Shown: in pieces, positions 51,724 to 60,796 of the stretch | Layout of the letters: each line of letters opens with the position of its first letter | How positions within the stretch are numbered: the first letter of the stretch is position 1 | Assembly: GCA_963817855.1 (NCBI GenBank) | Contig: CAWFQA010000001.1 | Location: forward strand, 992,001-1,056,000 | Direction of reading: 5' to 3' | Origin: JAKAAZ01 sp963817855 | Lineage (GTDB): Bacteria; Acidobacteriota; Terriglobia; Terriglobales; Acidobacteriaceae | Length of the DNA: 64,000 nt | Notes under the pieces: generated by a model | What the model was told of the DNA's origin: nothing | What the model saw: only the letters and a program-made list of their open reading frames with translations | Databases searched by the model: none | Made by a program: the position numbers and the translations under genes

Positions 51724-53424
51724 ATGATCTCGCGGCGGGAGTTGCTACGTAATGGAGGTCTGTTCATAGCGGTGTCCGGCAACCAGATCTTTCGTCCGGG
51801 AGATTTACGGCTAGACGATCGATCGGCAATCACGCCCAAAGATTCTGTTGCAGTTTTGCCTGGAAATTTTGATGAAGGAGATGCACCCACGGCATCTCTG
51901 GATCCAGAAAAGATCGCTCGCATATGGCAAGAAGCTGGTGCCGCATACAACAAATCCCGGGCCGAAATCCTGGCTGGCGTCAGCCGCCAGGCGAGCAATG
52001 GTTCGTTTCGTCCTGATTGGCAGTCGCTCGCAACTTATCAGGTTCCCGACTGGTACAAGGACGCGAAGTTCGGAATTTTTGTCCACTGGGGTCTTTATTG
52101 TGTCCCGGCATTCGGAAGCGAGCAGTACCCCCGCTTGATGTACACCGTTGGGACGGAGGAATACAAGCATCAGCTGTCAACCTACGGTCCGCTGACAAAA
52201 TTTGGGTATAAGGATTTCATTCCCATGTTCAAAGCGGAGCACTATGATCCTATTTCCTGGGCGAGTCTTTTTAGGCGAGCGGGGGCTCGATATGTGGTTC
52301 CTGTTTTTGAGCATCACGATGGTTTTGCGATGTATAACAGCGACCTTTCACGCTGGACGGCATCCAAAATGGGACCGCATCGGGATTTGGCTGGGGAACT
52401 GGCCAACGCTGTTCGTGCGGCGGGGCTTCATGTCGGAGCTTCCTCACATCGAATCGAACACGACTGGTTTCTACACCCAGGCCGCACAATCGAGTCCGAT
52501 GTGAATGACCCCAAGCTCGCTGATTTTTACGGGCCGTCCCAATTACGTTTTGCTCTGGACGAGGACTCCGACAACTTTCTTGAAGACTGGACATATGTCA
52601 GCCCTGAATTTGTGGACGATTGGCTGGCGCGGAGTGCCGAAATCGTGAACAAGTATCATCCTGAGCTTTTCTATTTCGACTTTTGGATCGGGAAACCAGA
52701 AGTGCGTCCATATCTGGCCAGCTTTGCCGCGTTTTTCTACAATGAAACGTCCAAGGCGGGCTCGCTGGGCGTAATCAACTACAAGCTGGATGCCATGCAT
52801 CCAAAATCCGCTGTTGTGGATGTGGAGCGCGGCGTGTTTGCGGACATTCAGAATGAATACTGGCAGACCGATACATCAATAAGCAACAAATCCTGGGGTT
52901 ACATCAAGAATGACGTTTTTAAAACGCCTGAATTTATTGTCCATGAACTAATTGAGGTCGTCAGTAAAAATGGGAATCTTCTACTAAATGTTGGACCACG
53001 CGCCGACGGGACGATCCCCGGCGAGGTCCGACAGATTCTGCTGGATGTCGGAGCGTGGCTTGATGTGAATGGCGAAGCAATCTATGGAACGCGTCCGTGG
53101 AAGGTTTATGGTGAAGGTCCGACCAAAATCGTTGCGGGACCGGTGCAGGACACAAAGTCTCCGCCCTACACGGCGAGCGATTTTCGCTTTACGACAAAAG
53201 GAAACGCGATCTACGCTATCCAGATGGCGTGGCCTTCAGGTAGGCAGGCAGTCATCCAATCTTTTGGGCGGAATACGCTGGGCAAAGCGGTGAAGTCGAT
53301 TTACTTGCTTGGCTTTGACACCAAATTGGAATTCTTACAGCAATCCCACAGTTTACGTATTCAGCTTCCGTCACAAGTGTCGGGAAAGTACGCCTATGGT
53401 TTTCGGATTGTTCTACAGGAGTGA
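51724..53424 (+). CDS. Alpha-L-fucosidase, GH29 family, exported
   Basis: The enzyme removes terminal alpha-L-fucose. The 566-residue protein has a Tat-like start (MISRRELLRNGGLFIAVSG). The GH29 barrel follows: FGIFVHWGLYCVPAF (His121), ARYVVPVFEHHDGFAMYNS (His197-His198), HVGASSHRIEHDW, the nucleophile Asp319 in LFYFDFWIG, and the glycine-rich NGNLLLNVGPRADGTIPGEV segment. A beta-sandwich domain closes the protein. A general acid/base residue is not assigned, as it varies in this family. It has its own promoter with the shared operator. The stop codon overlaps the start of a sulfatase-like fragment. Confidence 0.92.
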   Translation: MISRRELLRNGGLFIAVSGNQIFRPGDLRLDDRSAITPKDSVAVLPGNFDEGDAPTASLDPEKIARIWQEAGAAYNKSRAEILAGVSRQASNGSFRPDWQSLATYQVPDWYKDAKFGIFVHWGLYCVPAFGSEQYPRLMYTVGTEEYKHQLSTYGPLTKFGYKDFIPMFKAEHYDPISWASLFRRAGARYVVPVFEHHDGFAMYNSDLSRWTASKMGPHRDLAGELANAVRAAGLHVGASSHRIEHDWFLHPGRTIESDVNDPKLADFYGPSQLRFALDEDSDNFLEDWTYVSPEFVDDWLARSAEIVNKYHPELFYFDFWIGKPEVRPYLASFAAFFYNETSKAGSLGVINYKLDAMHPKSAVVDVERGVFADIQNEYWQTDTSISNKSWGYIKNDVFKTPEFIVHELIEVVSKNGNLLLNVGPRADGTIPGEVRQILLDVGAWLDVNGEAIYGTRPWKVYGEGPTKIVAGPVQDTKSPPYTASDFRFTTKGNAIYAIQMAWPSGRQAVIQSFGRNTLGKAVKSIYLLGFDTKLEFLQQSHSLRIQLPSQVSGKYAYGFRIVLQE

Positions 53425-53690
53425 ATCCAGGCAACCGCTACGCGACGGTGTTCGTCAGGGGCAGGCCTCTCCAGAGGGAGAAAACTTCCGGGGTTGCAAT
53501 ATCGGCGGTCAAAGCGCAACTGATGATCGGAGCCATTGACGAAAGCAAGCCCATTCAGCCGGCAGATACATATGCTGAGTTTACAGTCTCATATCCCAAA
53601 GGCCCCGCCCAGTTGCGAACCGCATTCTATGGCAATGATTTAAAGATCCGTGGGGCTTACTATCTCTATGTCGAACGATTATCAAGTTGA
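53421..53690 (+). pseudogene. C-terminal remnant of an arylsulfatase-like gene
   Basis: From a GTG overlapping the GH29 stop, the 89-codon frame reads AISAVKAQLMIGAIDESKPI, TYAEFTVSYPKGPAQLRTAF and KIRGAYYLYVERL. The A-x-L-x-IG...LRT-x-FY...GAYY-x-YV-x-R pattern is how many bacterial arylsulfatases end. The catalytic N-terminal domain with the C/S-x-P-x-R formylglycine motif is absent. It may be translated after GH29 through the stop-start overlap, but it cannot be a sulfatase. Confidence 0.55.
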
Positions 53691-53800
53691 ACGATCGTGA
53701 TCGTATTTCAATCAGAGTGGGGAACTAAGGTCACGAATCGGACTTACTCTGCTGCGCAAAAGACATTTCCGTGGACCGGGCCTTCCGCCGGAATTGAGTT

Positions 53801-55987
53801 ATGAAGATGAAAGATACACCCGCCGATAAATTTGGCCGCCGCCGTTTCCTACTGGGTTCTCTGGCGGCGGCAGCAACTGCGGGTCTGCCCATTCCCGCAC
53901 CCTCTCAACAGACCGCGGGAGATTCGTCCGATGTTCCTGTAGGAAAATCGCGGGCTATTTCGCATCGGAAAGAAAATAATCCGCCAGAGATGCTAGGGAA
54001 ACGGGAATCCCTGCTGACGCCGTTTGCGGTTTTTCGGGAACTGCAACTGGGCAGCGTGCGCCCGCAGGGTTGGCTGCTGGAGGAGATGACAAAGCAGGTG
54101 AGTGGGATTACGATCCATCAGCCAGACTTCTGCTTTCCGTTCGACCGGCGCTATTGGGCGAGCAACGAACGGGGTCAAGATCAGGAATCCAGAAATGGCG
54201 GCATCTTCTGGTATCCGTGGGAGCAGATGGGTTATTGGGTGGATGGCGCATACCGCTGTGCAAAACTGACCGAGAACGCCGACCTGTGCAGGCGCGCAAT
54301 GGAATCGATCGACTACACGGTGGACCATCCGATCAACGGATGGTTTTTGGGTCCGAGAAAGCTGTACGATCCGCCAGATTCCGCGGACCCGGATTTGCAA
54401 CCAGATCGATGGCCGCAGGCAGTCTTCTTCCGGGGATTGGCGGCGGCGGCGGAAGGGGAAAACAATTCTAAAATCGTGAGCTCGATGCGTCGTCATTACC
54501 TAAGCGATTCGCCCGATTACCAAGGGGGTCCCTACGGGCCGCGCGACAGGGTGAATATCGAGTCCATCTTGTGGTGCTATGCACATTCGGGAGATGAGCG
54601 CCTGCTGGCGAAGGCGCAGCAGATCTGGGAGAAGGTTCCAGCGGCGGATCTGGACGCGCTAACCGCGGATGGTCCTTCCAACATGCATGGGGTTACGTTT
54701 GCCGAAACGTCCAAATTGCCAGCGTTGCTCTCCATGTACACCGGAGACAAAGCTCAGCTTGAGATTGCCACTTCCGCGATGAACCGAATTTTCAAATACC
54801 ACATGCTGGCTGATGGAACACCTTCGACAACCGAGTCGCTGGCGGGAACCGGCGCTCTCGATGGCCATGAGACCTGCGACATTGTCGAATACAACCTGAC
54901 TTGGGGCTACATGCTGATGGCGACGGGTTCTGGCAATTATGGCGACCGTATCGAGCGGGCCTTGTTCAACGCTGGCATGGGAGCAGTACGAAAGGACTGG
55001 ACCGGCCTGCAATACTTTTCCTGCCCTAACCAACTCCACATTGCGCGCAACTCCTGCCAGGTGGGCTTCAAGGGGACCGCCGCTGCACTATACGGTCCGA
55101 ACAGCGATCATCGGCCAAAGTTCAAGTTTGTGACTGCGTGTTGCGCGGGAAATGTGAACCGCATGCTGCCGACATATGTCCAGCGCATGTGGATGAGTGC
55201 CTCCAATGGAGGCCTTGCGGCGGTTTTGTATGGGCCATGCAGCGTCAGAGCGAAAGTTGGCTCGGATGGACAACCGGTTGAAATCATCGAGGAAACATCG
55301 TATCCATTTTCCGAACGTATCGTGTTTGGCGTGCACTGCAATAGTCCAATCCGTTTTCCACTCCATCTCCGTGTTCCCGAATGGTGCGAGCGGCCGAGCT
55401 TAATCGTCAATGGAAAAAATCTGGCTCTCCCCTCGGTGGAGAATGGATTTTTTCGTCTGGAGCGCGTGTATGCGGACCGGGACGTTGTTGTGCTGGAGTT
55501 GCCAATGGGCGCGGCCGCGGGCAGTTCTAGCGATGGCGGAATCTATCTGGAGCGGGGGCCCCTCGTTTACTCTCTCAATCCGAGAGAAGACTGGATGGCA
55601 ATCGAGATGCCGGAGTTCGAGATTACCGCTCCAGATTATTTCCCAATGTGGGCTGCCACCGCGGGAACACGATGGAATTATGGTCTTATCGTGGACCGCG
55701 ACAGAGACATCGATCAACAGGTCCGCGTTCATACGAACGCGGTCGGCAATGATCCCTGGTCAAATCCGCCGATCCATCTCGAGGTCCCCGCGCGACCAAT
55801 TAAAAATTGGGATCTCGTGCATCCTCATGGCCATGATCCGGAATGGTTTCAGACTCCGCCTTTACCTTCGGACATGAGCCAGCTTGGTCCTGCGGAAACA
55901 ATCAACCTCGTACCGCTTGGAAGCACACAACTGCGCTTAACAGTGTTTCCTGCGATAAAAATGGCTGCGTCCAACGCCGTGGATTAA
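53801..55987 (+). CDS. GH127-like beta-L-arabinofuranosidase family protein, exported
   Basis: The 728-residue protein has a Tat signal (KFGRRRFLLGSLAAAATAGL). The DUF1680/GH127-type (alpha/alpha)6 barrel follows: VRPQGWLLEEMTKQVSG, GTGALDGHETCDIVEYNLTW and the metal-binding TACCAGNVNRMLP with adjacent Cys447-Cys448. These Glu and Cys residues correspond to the zinc-thiolate site described for GH127 enzymes. A C-terminal beta-sandwich follows (FPLHLRVPEWCERPSLIVNG). GH127 and relatives remove beta-L-arabinofuranose or rarer sugars from plant glycans. It follows GH29 at a distance and may share its transcript. Confidence 0.85.
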   Translation: MKMKDTPADKFGRRRFLLGSLAAAATAGLPIPAPSQQTAGDSSDVPVGKSRAISHRKENNPPEMLGKRESLLTPFAVFRELQLGSVRPQGWLLEEMTKQVSGITIHQPDFCFPFDRRYWASNERGQDQESRNGGIFWYPWEQMGYWVDGAYRCAKLTENADLCRRAMESIDYTVDHPINGWFLGPRKLYDPPDSADPDLQPDRWPQAVFFRGLAAAAEGENNSKIVSSMRRHYLSDSPDYQGGPYGPRDRVNIESILWCYAHSGDERLLAKAQQIWEKVPAADLDALTADGPSNMHGVTFAETSKLPALLSMYTGDKAQLEIATSAMNRIFKYHMLADGTPSTTESLAGTGALDGHETCDIVEYNLTWGYMLMATGSGNYGDRIERALFNAGMGAVRKDWTGLQYFSCPNQLHIARNSCQVGFKGTAAALYGPNSDHRPKFKFVTACCAGNVNRMLPTYVQRMWMSASNGGLAAVLYGPCSVRAKVGSDGQPVEIIEETSYPFSERIVFGVHCNSPIRFPLHLRVPEWCERPSLIVNGKNLALPSVENGFFRLERVYADRDVVVLELPMGAAAGSSSDGGIYLERGPLVYSLNPREDWMAIEMPEFEITAPDYFPMWAATAGTRWNYGLIVDRDRDIDQQVRVHTNAVGNDPWSNPPIHLEVPARPIKNWDLVHPHGHDPEWFQTPPLPSDMSQLGPAETINLVPLGSTQLRLTVFPAIKMAASNAVD

Positions 55988-56166
55988 ATTCCACCCTGGT
56001 AGTCACCACCATACCAAGCCTGCACGTGAAAAGGTGGATTCCGTTCCTTTCGATACCCGCTTGGCACGTCCAATTAACGATCTTTTAACAGGTGGATATT
56101 AATCTCCAATTCGGGCCACGAGTTCCATTATTTCCAGCATTTTTCAATATATTTTACAAATACATC

Positions 56167-56218
56167 TTGACAGCTATTAATCAGAGCAAGTACGCTCCTC
56201 ATGATTGGACGTACCAAT
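56167..56218 (+). promoter_or_regulatory. Promoter and operator of the TonB-receptor operon
   Basis: TTGACA (56167-56172), an 18-base spacer and TACGCT (56191-56196) are followed by the near-perfect dyad ATTGGACGTACCAAT (56204-56218). The site lies over a potential upstream ATG at 56201, which argues for the later start codon. The surrounding gap (55988-56272) holds nothing else I can identify. Confidence 0.6.
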
Positions 56219-56272
56219 CAACTAAGGCGCTCAAATAGCAGAATGCGCTGGCGTTATTCGGGAGACATTGTT

Positions 56273-59200
56273 ATGTGCCCTTTCGGTCGCGCACGTGCTT
56301 TAGAAATTGCTTTCACATCGTGTTTGCTGGTGTTGATTGTTGCCGGTGCAAGGTCAGCCAATGCACAAAGGTCGGCTTCACTGAACGGAACAGTCAAGGA
56401 CACAAGCGGTGCTGTTGTCCCCGACGCTGAAATCACGTTGACGAATACCGGCACGGGAGTTGCGCAAACGAAGGTATCGAGCGGAAGTGGCCTGTACTCC
56501 TTTTTGGAGATTCTTCCGGGCAATTACACTCTTCAAGCCTCTAAGAATGGGTTTGAGACAGTATTGCAGCCTCCGTTCACTCTGCGTGTGAACCAATCAA
56601 CAACAATCGACTTTGCGATGAAACCCGGTTCGACGGCTACCAAGGTCGTTGTATCGGCCCAGGGAATTCAATTGCAAACATCCACCGCGAATCTGGGATC
56701 GGTGGTAAGCAGTAGAGAAGTCAATGAATTGCCTTTGAATGGCCGCAATTTTACCGAATTGCTGCTGCTATCGCCCGGCGTCAGTCCCTCCAACCCGCTT
56801 CAAAACGCGGGAGGCGCCCCCGGAGCCATTGGCAGCTTCGTATACCCCGCGATTAACGGGCAGTCAAATCGCAGCAATATGTTCCTGCTGGATGGGGTGA
56901 CGAATTACGGCGCCTCAGGCGACACCAATGCTGTGCAACCGACCATCGACGACACGCTGGAATTTAAGGTTCAATCTCATAACGATGAGGCGGCTTACGG
57001 CCAGGTGGTGGGCGGCATCGTGGCCATGGTGACCAAGTCAGGCACAAATGCCTATCATGGTGATGCGTGGGAGTTCTTTCGCAACAGCGGCTTGGATGCC
57101 TCGAATTACTTCAATGCACAAAAAACTCCGCTCAAGCAGAATCAGTTTGGAGCGACGGTTGGCGGCCCGGTGCGTTTTCCCCACTATGACGGCAGAAACC
57201 GAACGTTCTTTTATGGTTCCTATGAAGGCTTCCGACAGACCACATCCAGTCCGGCGCTCTATTTAGTTCCAACCCCGGCACAGCTGAGTGGCGATTTTTC
57301 GGCTGTCAGCTCGCAAATCTACAATCCCTATAGCGCTCACGGAGATCCGAGCAATCCGGGCTCGTTTGTTAACGACCCTTTTATGTGTGATCCATTGGGC
57401 AACGCATTGCCGACAAATCCAAACGGCACCCAGCCGGCGGGTATTCCCTGTAACAAGATTCCCTCCAGCCTGTTCAATCCGACGATGCTCACTTATATGA
57501 AAACGCTATTTCCTGCGCCGAAGAACGTAGGAAATCCCAACTTCAACGGACAGGACAATTCTCCGAGCACAATCGACTCGAACCAAATGTCGATCCGCAT
57601 TGATCAGCAGATCAAGCAAAACGACCGCATATTTTTCCGATACACCCCGTCATGGCAATCGGATCTTGCTCCGCAGGGCACGGTGGAAGGCAATGACACG
57701 CACAACAAGTTCGACAACTACAATATTGCGGCGATTTGGACGCACACATTTGGAAGCACAGGCATCGCGCAGTTTTCATTTGGAAGAGTCAAGAGTACGA
57801 GTACTTCAGTTCCAATAACGCCTGATCCAGCGACTTTCCTGAAAACCGTCAATTTCGCTCCAACTTTCTACAACCACGCGGGATACGGCCCACTTATACC
57901 GACTGTAGGGATCGACGGATATTCACTCTACGGTGACTTCGCGAGCAAGGCAACCAACTCTGACATCTATGAATACAAAACGGACGATTCGAAGATGTTG
58001 GGCCGACATCTGTTGAAATTCGGCGCAAGCCTCGATACCGATAACGATCTATTCGATTTTAACGGCAGTGTCGATGTGTTCGACGCGTTACAAACATCGA
58101 ATGGAAGTGCCGCAGAAGGCGGAGATGCGGTCGCAGCCGCGCTGCTCGGAGTGCCAACGTATGGGGAGTTGGATAGTATCGCCAGCGGTCTGCATAGCGG
58201 GAAGATATACGGCGCCTATGTTGAGGACCAGTGGAGAGCGACTGACAATCTGACCTTGAACCTGGGCGTTCGATACGACGTGACGGCATGGCCGCAGCAG
58301 GGGTTTCGCTCCAACGGGAGCAATATCACCGGCAACATGGACTTGAACAATGGCACGTATGAGCTCCAAAATCCTGCGCCTGCCTGTTCCGCCACACAAG
58401 GCGCGCCTTGCATTCCAGGAGGAGTTCTGCCACCGAATGTCACCGTGTCGCCGAATGGAAAAATTTTCCATAACACGTATGACAATGTTCAGCCGCGTCT
58501 GGGCTTAACATATCGGATCAATGACCAGACAGTGTTTCATGCAGCTTTCGGAAGGTTTTACGACAACTGGGCAGCTGTCATCGGGTTCGGATCCAACTTC
58601 CTCGAGTCATGGCCGAATGTCGCCTATCTTGCCGCCAGTAATCTGAACAGTCCGACAGTCTCAGTCACGGCGGAAGATCCGCTGGGTACGGGAGCCGGTC
58701 CAATCCTTCCTGCTGCAAATCCGTTCGGTCAGGGTGATGGATTCCTCGATCCGCTACTGAAAAACCCTTATTCCAATCAATACAATGCCGGATTTGAGTG
58801 GCAGCCCAGAGCAAATTCTGTATTCACGCTGAATTATGTTGGTTCGAAGAATCGGCGCGAGATGCTTCAACTGACTGGCAATGCGGCATTGACGCCCGGT
58901 CCCGGCGATCCGCAACTGAGAGCTCCCTATCCTGATATTGCACCGCAGAACGGGTATGTTCAGAGCATAGGAACCAGCAACTACAACGCGCTTCAAGTAT
59001 CTTCTCAGGGCCAGAACATACATGGTCTTACTTACTCTCTGGCTTACACGTGGTCGAAATCAATTGACTTCGGTTGCGACACGTACGGAAATAACTGCGA
59101 CGTCCAAGATCCTTACCACTGGCAGAAAGACAAGGGAGTTGCCGGGTGGAATTTGACGAATATATTCGCCGGCAGTGCCATCTACGAGCTGCCTTTCGGT

Positions 59201-59689
59201 CGGGGAAAGGAATGGAGCCCTGACAACAAGGTTGCAGTCGCCATCGTAAGCGGCTGGCAATTAAATGGCATTCTGACGCTCAGCAGTGGTTCACCCTATG
59301 ATGTACAAGCGCCATATCAAATCGCCAACACAAACAACATCAGTGGTGTGGAACGCGCCAACGTGGTGGGCAACCCCCATGAGGGGGTGACAAAATTAAA
59401 TCCCATCAATGTGAATGCATTTGCTCTGCCAGCGCCCTACACATTTGGAGATATGGCGAGAAACAGCTTGCGGTCCGATTGGCATAAGAATCTAGACCTT
59501 TCTTTCTTCCGCAATTTTAAGACGAGCGACACAACCCATCTTCAATTTCGGGCGGAAGCCTTCAACGTGACCAACACTCCAGTCTTCTCCATTCCCGACA
59601 ACCAGATGACTGACCCAAATTTTGGCGTTGTGTCGTCCACGGCAAATGTGGAACGGGAACTTCAATTAGCGTTGAAGTTCTACTTCTGA
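56273..59689 (+). CDS. TonB-dependent receptor with CarboxypepD_reg-like N-terminus (Oar-like)
   Basis: This outer-membrane receptor probably imports glycan fragments. The protein (1,138 residues from the ATG at 56273, which follows GGGAGA) has a Sec signal (LEIAFTSCLLVLIVAGARSA). An Ig-like carboxypeptidase-regulatory domain follows (SLNGTVKDTSGAVVPDAEIT, PGNYTLQASKNGFET), then a plug (VNELPLNGRNFTELLLLSPG, NMFLLDGVTNYGASGDTN) and a long beta barrel ending in the aromatic LQLALKFYF required for outer-membrane assembly. The frame is open 24 codons upstream, but the operator overlaps that part. This receptor type is greatly expanded in acidobacteria. No SusD partner is present. Confidence 0.92.
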   Translation: MCPFGRARALEIAFTSCLLVLIVAGARSANAQRSASLNGTVKDTSGAVVPDAEITLTNTGTGVAQTKVSSGSGLYSFLEILPGNYTLQASKNGFETVLQPPFTLRVNQSTTIDFAMKPGSTATKVVVSAQGIQLQTSTANLGSVVSSREVNELPLNGRNFTELLLLSPGVSPSNPLQNAGGAPGAIGSFVYPAINGQSNRSNMFLLDGVTNYGASGDTNAVQPTIDDTLEFKVQSHNDEAAYGQVVGGIVAMVTKSGTNAYHGDAWEFFRNSGLDASNYFNAQKTPLKQNQFGATVGGPVRFPHYDGRNRTFFYGSYEGFRQTTSSPALYLVPTPAQLSGDFSAVSSQIYNPYSAHGDPSNPGSFVNDPFMCDPLGNALPTNPNGTQPAGIPCNKIPSSLFNPTMLTYMKTLFPAPKNVGNPNFNGQDNSPSTIDSNQMSIRIDQQIKQNDRIFFRYTPSWQSDLAPQGTVEGNDTHNKFDNYNIAAIWTHTFGSTGIAQFSFGRVKSTSTSVPITPDPATFLKTVNFAPTFYNHAGYGPLIPTVGIDGYSLYGDFASKATNSDIYEYKTDDSKMLGRHLLKFGASLDTDNDLFDFNGSVDVFDALQTSNGSAAEGGDAVAAALLGVPTYGELDSIASGLHSGKIYGAYVEDQWRATDNLTLNLGVRYDVTAWPQQGFRSNGSNITGNMDLNNGTYELQNPAPACSATQGAPCIPGGVLPPNVTVSPNGKIFHNTYDNVQPRLGLTYRINDQTVFHAAFGRFYDNWAAVIGFGSNFLESWPNVAYLAASNLNSPTVSVTAEDPLGTGAGPILPAANPFGQGDGFLDPLLKNPYSNQYNAGFEWQPRANSVFTLNYVGSKNRREMLQLTGNAALTPGPGDPQLRAPYPDIAPQNGYVQSIGTSNYNALQVSSQGQNIHGLTYSLAYTWSKSIDFGCDTYGNNCDVQDPYHWQKDKGVAGWNLTNIFAGSAIYELPFGRGKEWSPDNKVAVAIVSGWQLNGILTLSSGSPYDVQAPYQIANTNNISGVERANVVGNPHEGVTKLNPINVNAFALPAPYTFGDMARNSLRSDWHKNLDLSFFRNFKTSDTTHLQFRAEAFNVTNTPVFSIPDNQMTDPNFGVVSSTANVERELQLALKFYF

Positions 59690-59802
59690 CGGTGAGGAAT
59701 TATAGGTCGTTCAAGCGATATATTGTTTTATCGGTTAGATACTTTGCCTGAAGTGCAATTGATATTGAAGATCAGCTTGGCCGTTCAGAAAAGAAATCTG
59801 TC

Positions 59803-60768
59803 ATGACGCTATTGCGTTCATCGCTCCGAAATGTGTACCTTGGCCTGGCGCTTTTCGCAATTGTTTTGCTGCCAGTTGCAAATATTGCACAGGAAAAATT
59901 GGATCAGCGCGCGGTGAAGCTGGTTCAGCATGGGAAGACGATCGCGGTCACAATTCATGGCAAGCCGTTCACAACCTACCATTTCGCAGACGATTTTATT
60001 CTCCCGAGTACGCGTCCATTCTTTTGGCCGGTGCTGGCGGCCGACGGCACGGAAGTAACGATAGACCATGCACAGCATCCGCCGCTTCATGCATGGCAGA
60101 GATCGATCTGGATCGGGGCCGGCGATGTGAATGGCGCGGATCAATGGTCGTTCAAGGCAAAGCCAATTCCAAAGCAAAGCCATATGAGGTTCAATAAGGT
60201 TGCCAGGGATGGCTTCCGCGAGGAACTGATCTGGGGAGATAAAACGAATCAGCCGATGCTGCGTGAGGTGCGCACTGTTCGATTTCTGGCTTACAGCGAC
60301 GGTTCCCGTGGAATGAATATTTGCATTGCTCTTACGCCCATTGCTGGAGATGTCACTTTTTTCGACCATAGAGATCACGGGATTCTCTCGGTACGTCCAA
60401 CTCCGGAGATTGCGGAAGCACCTCATTTCAGTTCAGATGATGGAAGCGATCAATGTAATGGGCGAACCCCCTGGTGTGATGAATCGGGATCGATCGATGG
60501 TAAGACATATGGAATCGCTATTTTCGATGATCCAGGAAATCCACGCCACCCGCCCCTGTGGCATGCAGGTCCCAACGCCAGGCTCGCCACAGATATTTTC
60601 CTGACACATCACGGAGCACCCAAGCACGATCCCAACCACAAAGCTGGAGACTTTACTATTGCATCAGGAAAGACCGTGAATTTCAGGTATGGCATCGTGA
60701 TTCATTCGGGGAATGCTATTGCGGCAAGGATCTCGCAAAAGTACAAGTATTTTGTCGCTACCAAGTAG
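59803..60768 (+). CDS. Exported DUF6807 (PmoA-like) protein
   Basis: The 321-residue protein has a Sec signal (LGLALFAIVLLPVANIA). The DUF6807 pattern follows: KPFTTYHFADDFILPSTRPF, FFWPVLAADGTEVTIDH, HAWQRSIWIGAGDVNGADQW, SGSIDGKTYGIAIFDDPGNP. The fold is predicted as a beta-sandwich; its role is unknown, but the family is constantly found beside glycoside hydrolases and sugar oxidoreductases. It lies between the receptor and GH31 on the same strand, 28 bases before the GH31 start, and so belongs to the operon. Confidence 0.82.
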   Translation: MTLLRSSLRNVYLGLALFAIVLLPVANIAQEKLDQRAVKLVQHGKTIAVTIHGKPFTTYHFADDFILPSTRPFFWPVLAADGTEVTIDHAQHPPLHAWQRSIWIGAGDVNGADQWSFKAKPIPKQSHMRFNKVARDGFREELIWGDKTNQPMLREVRTVRFLAYSDGSRGMNICIALTPIAGDVTFFDHRDHGILSVRPTPEIAEAPHFSSDDGSDQCNGRTPWCDESGSIDGKTYGIAIFDDPGNPRHPPLWHAGPNARLATDIFLTHHGAPKHDPNHKAGDFTIASGKTVNFRYGIVIHSGNAIAARISQKYKYFVATK

Positions 60769-60796
60769 AGAAGGCGCAGGAGAGAAGCGGGGATAC

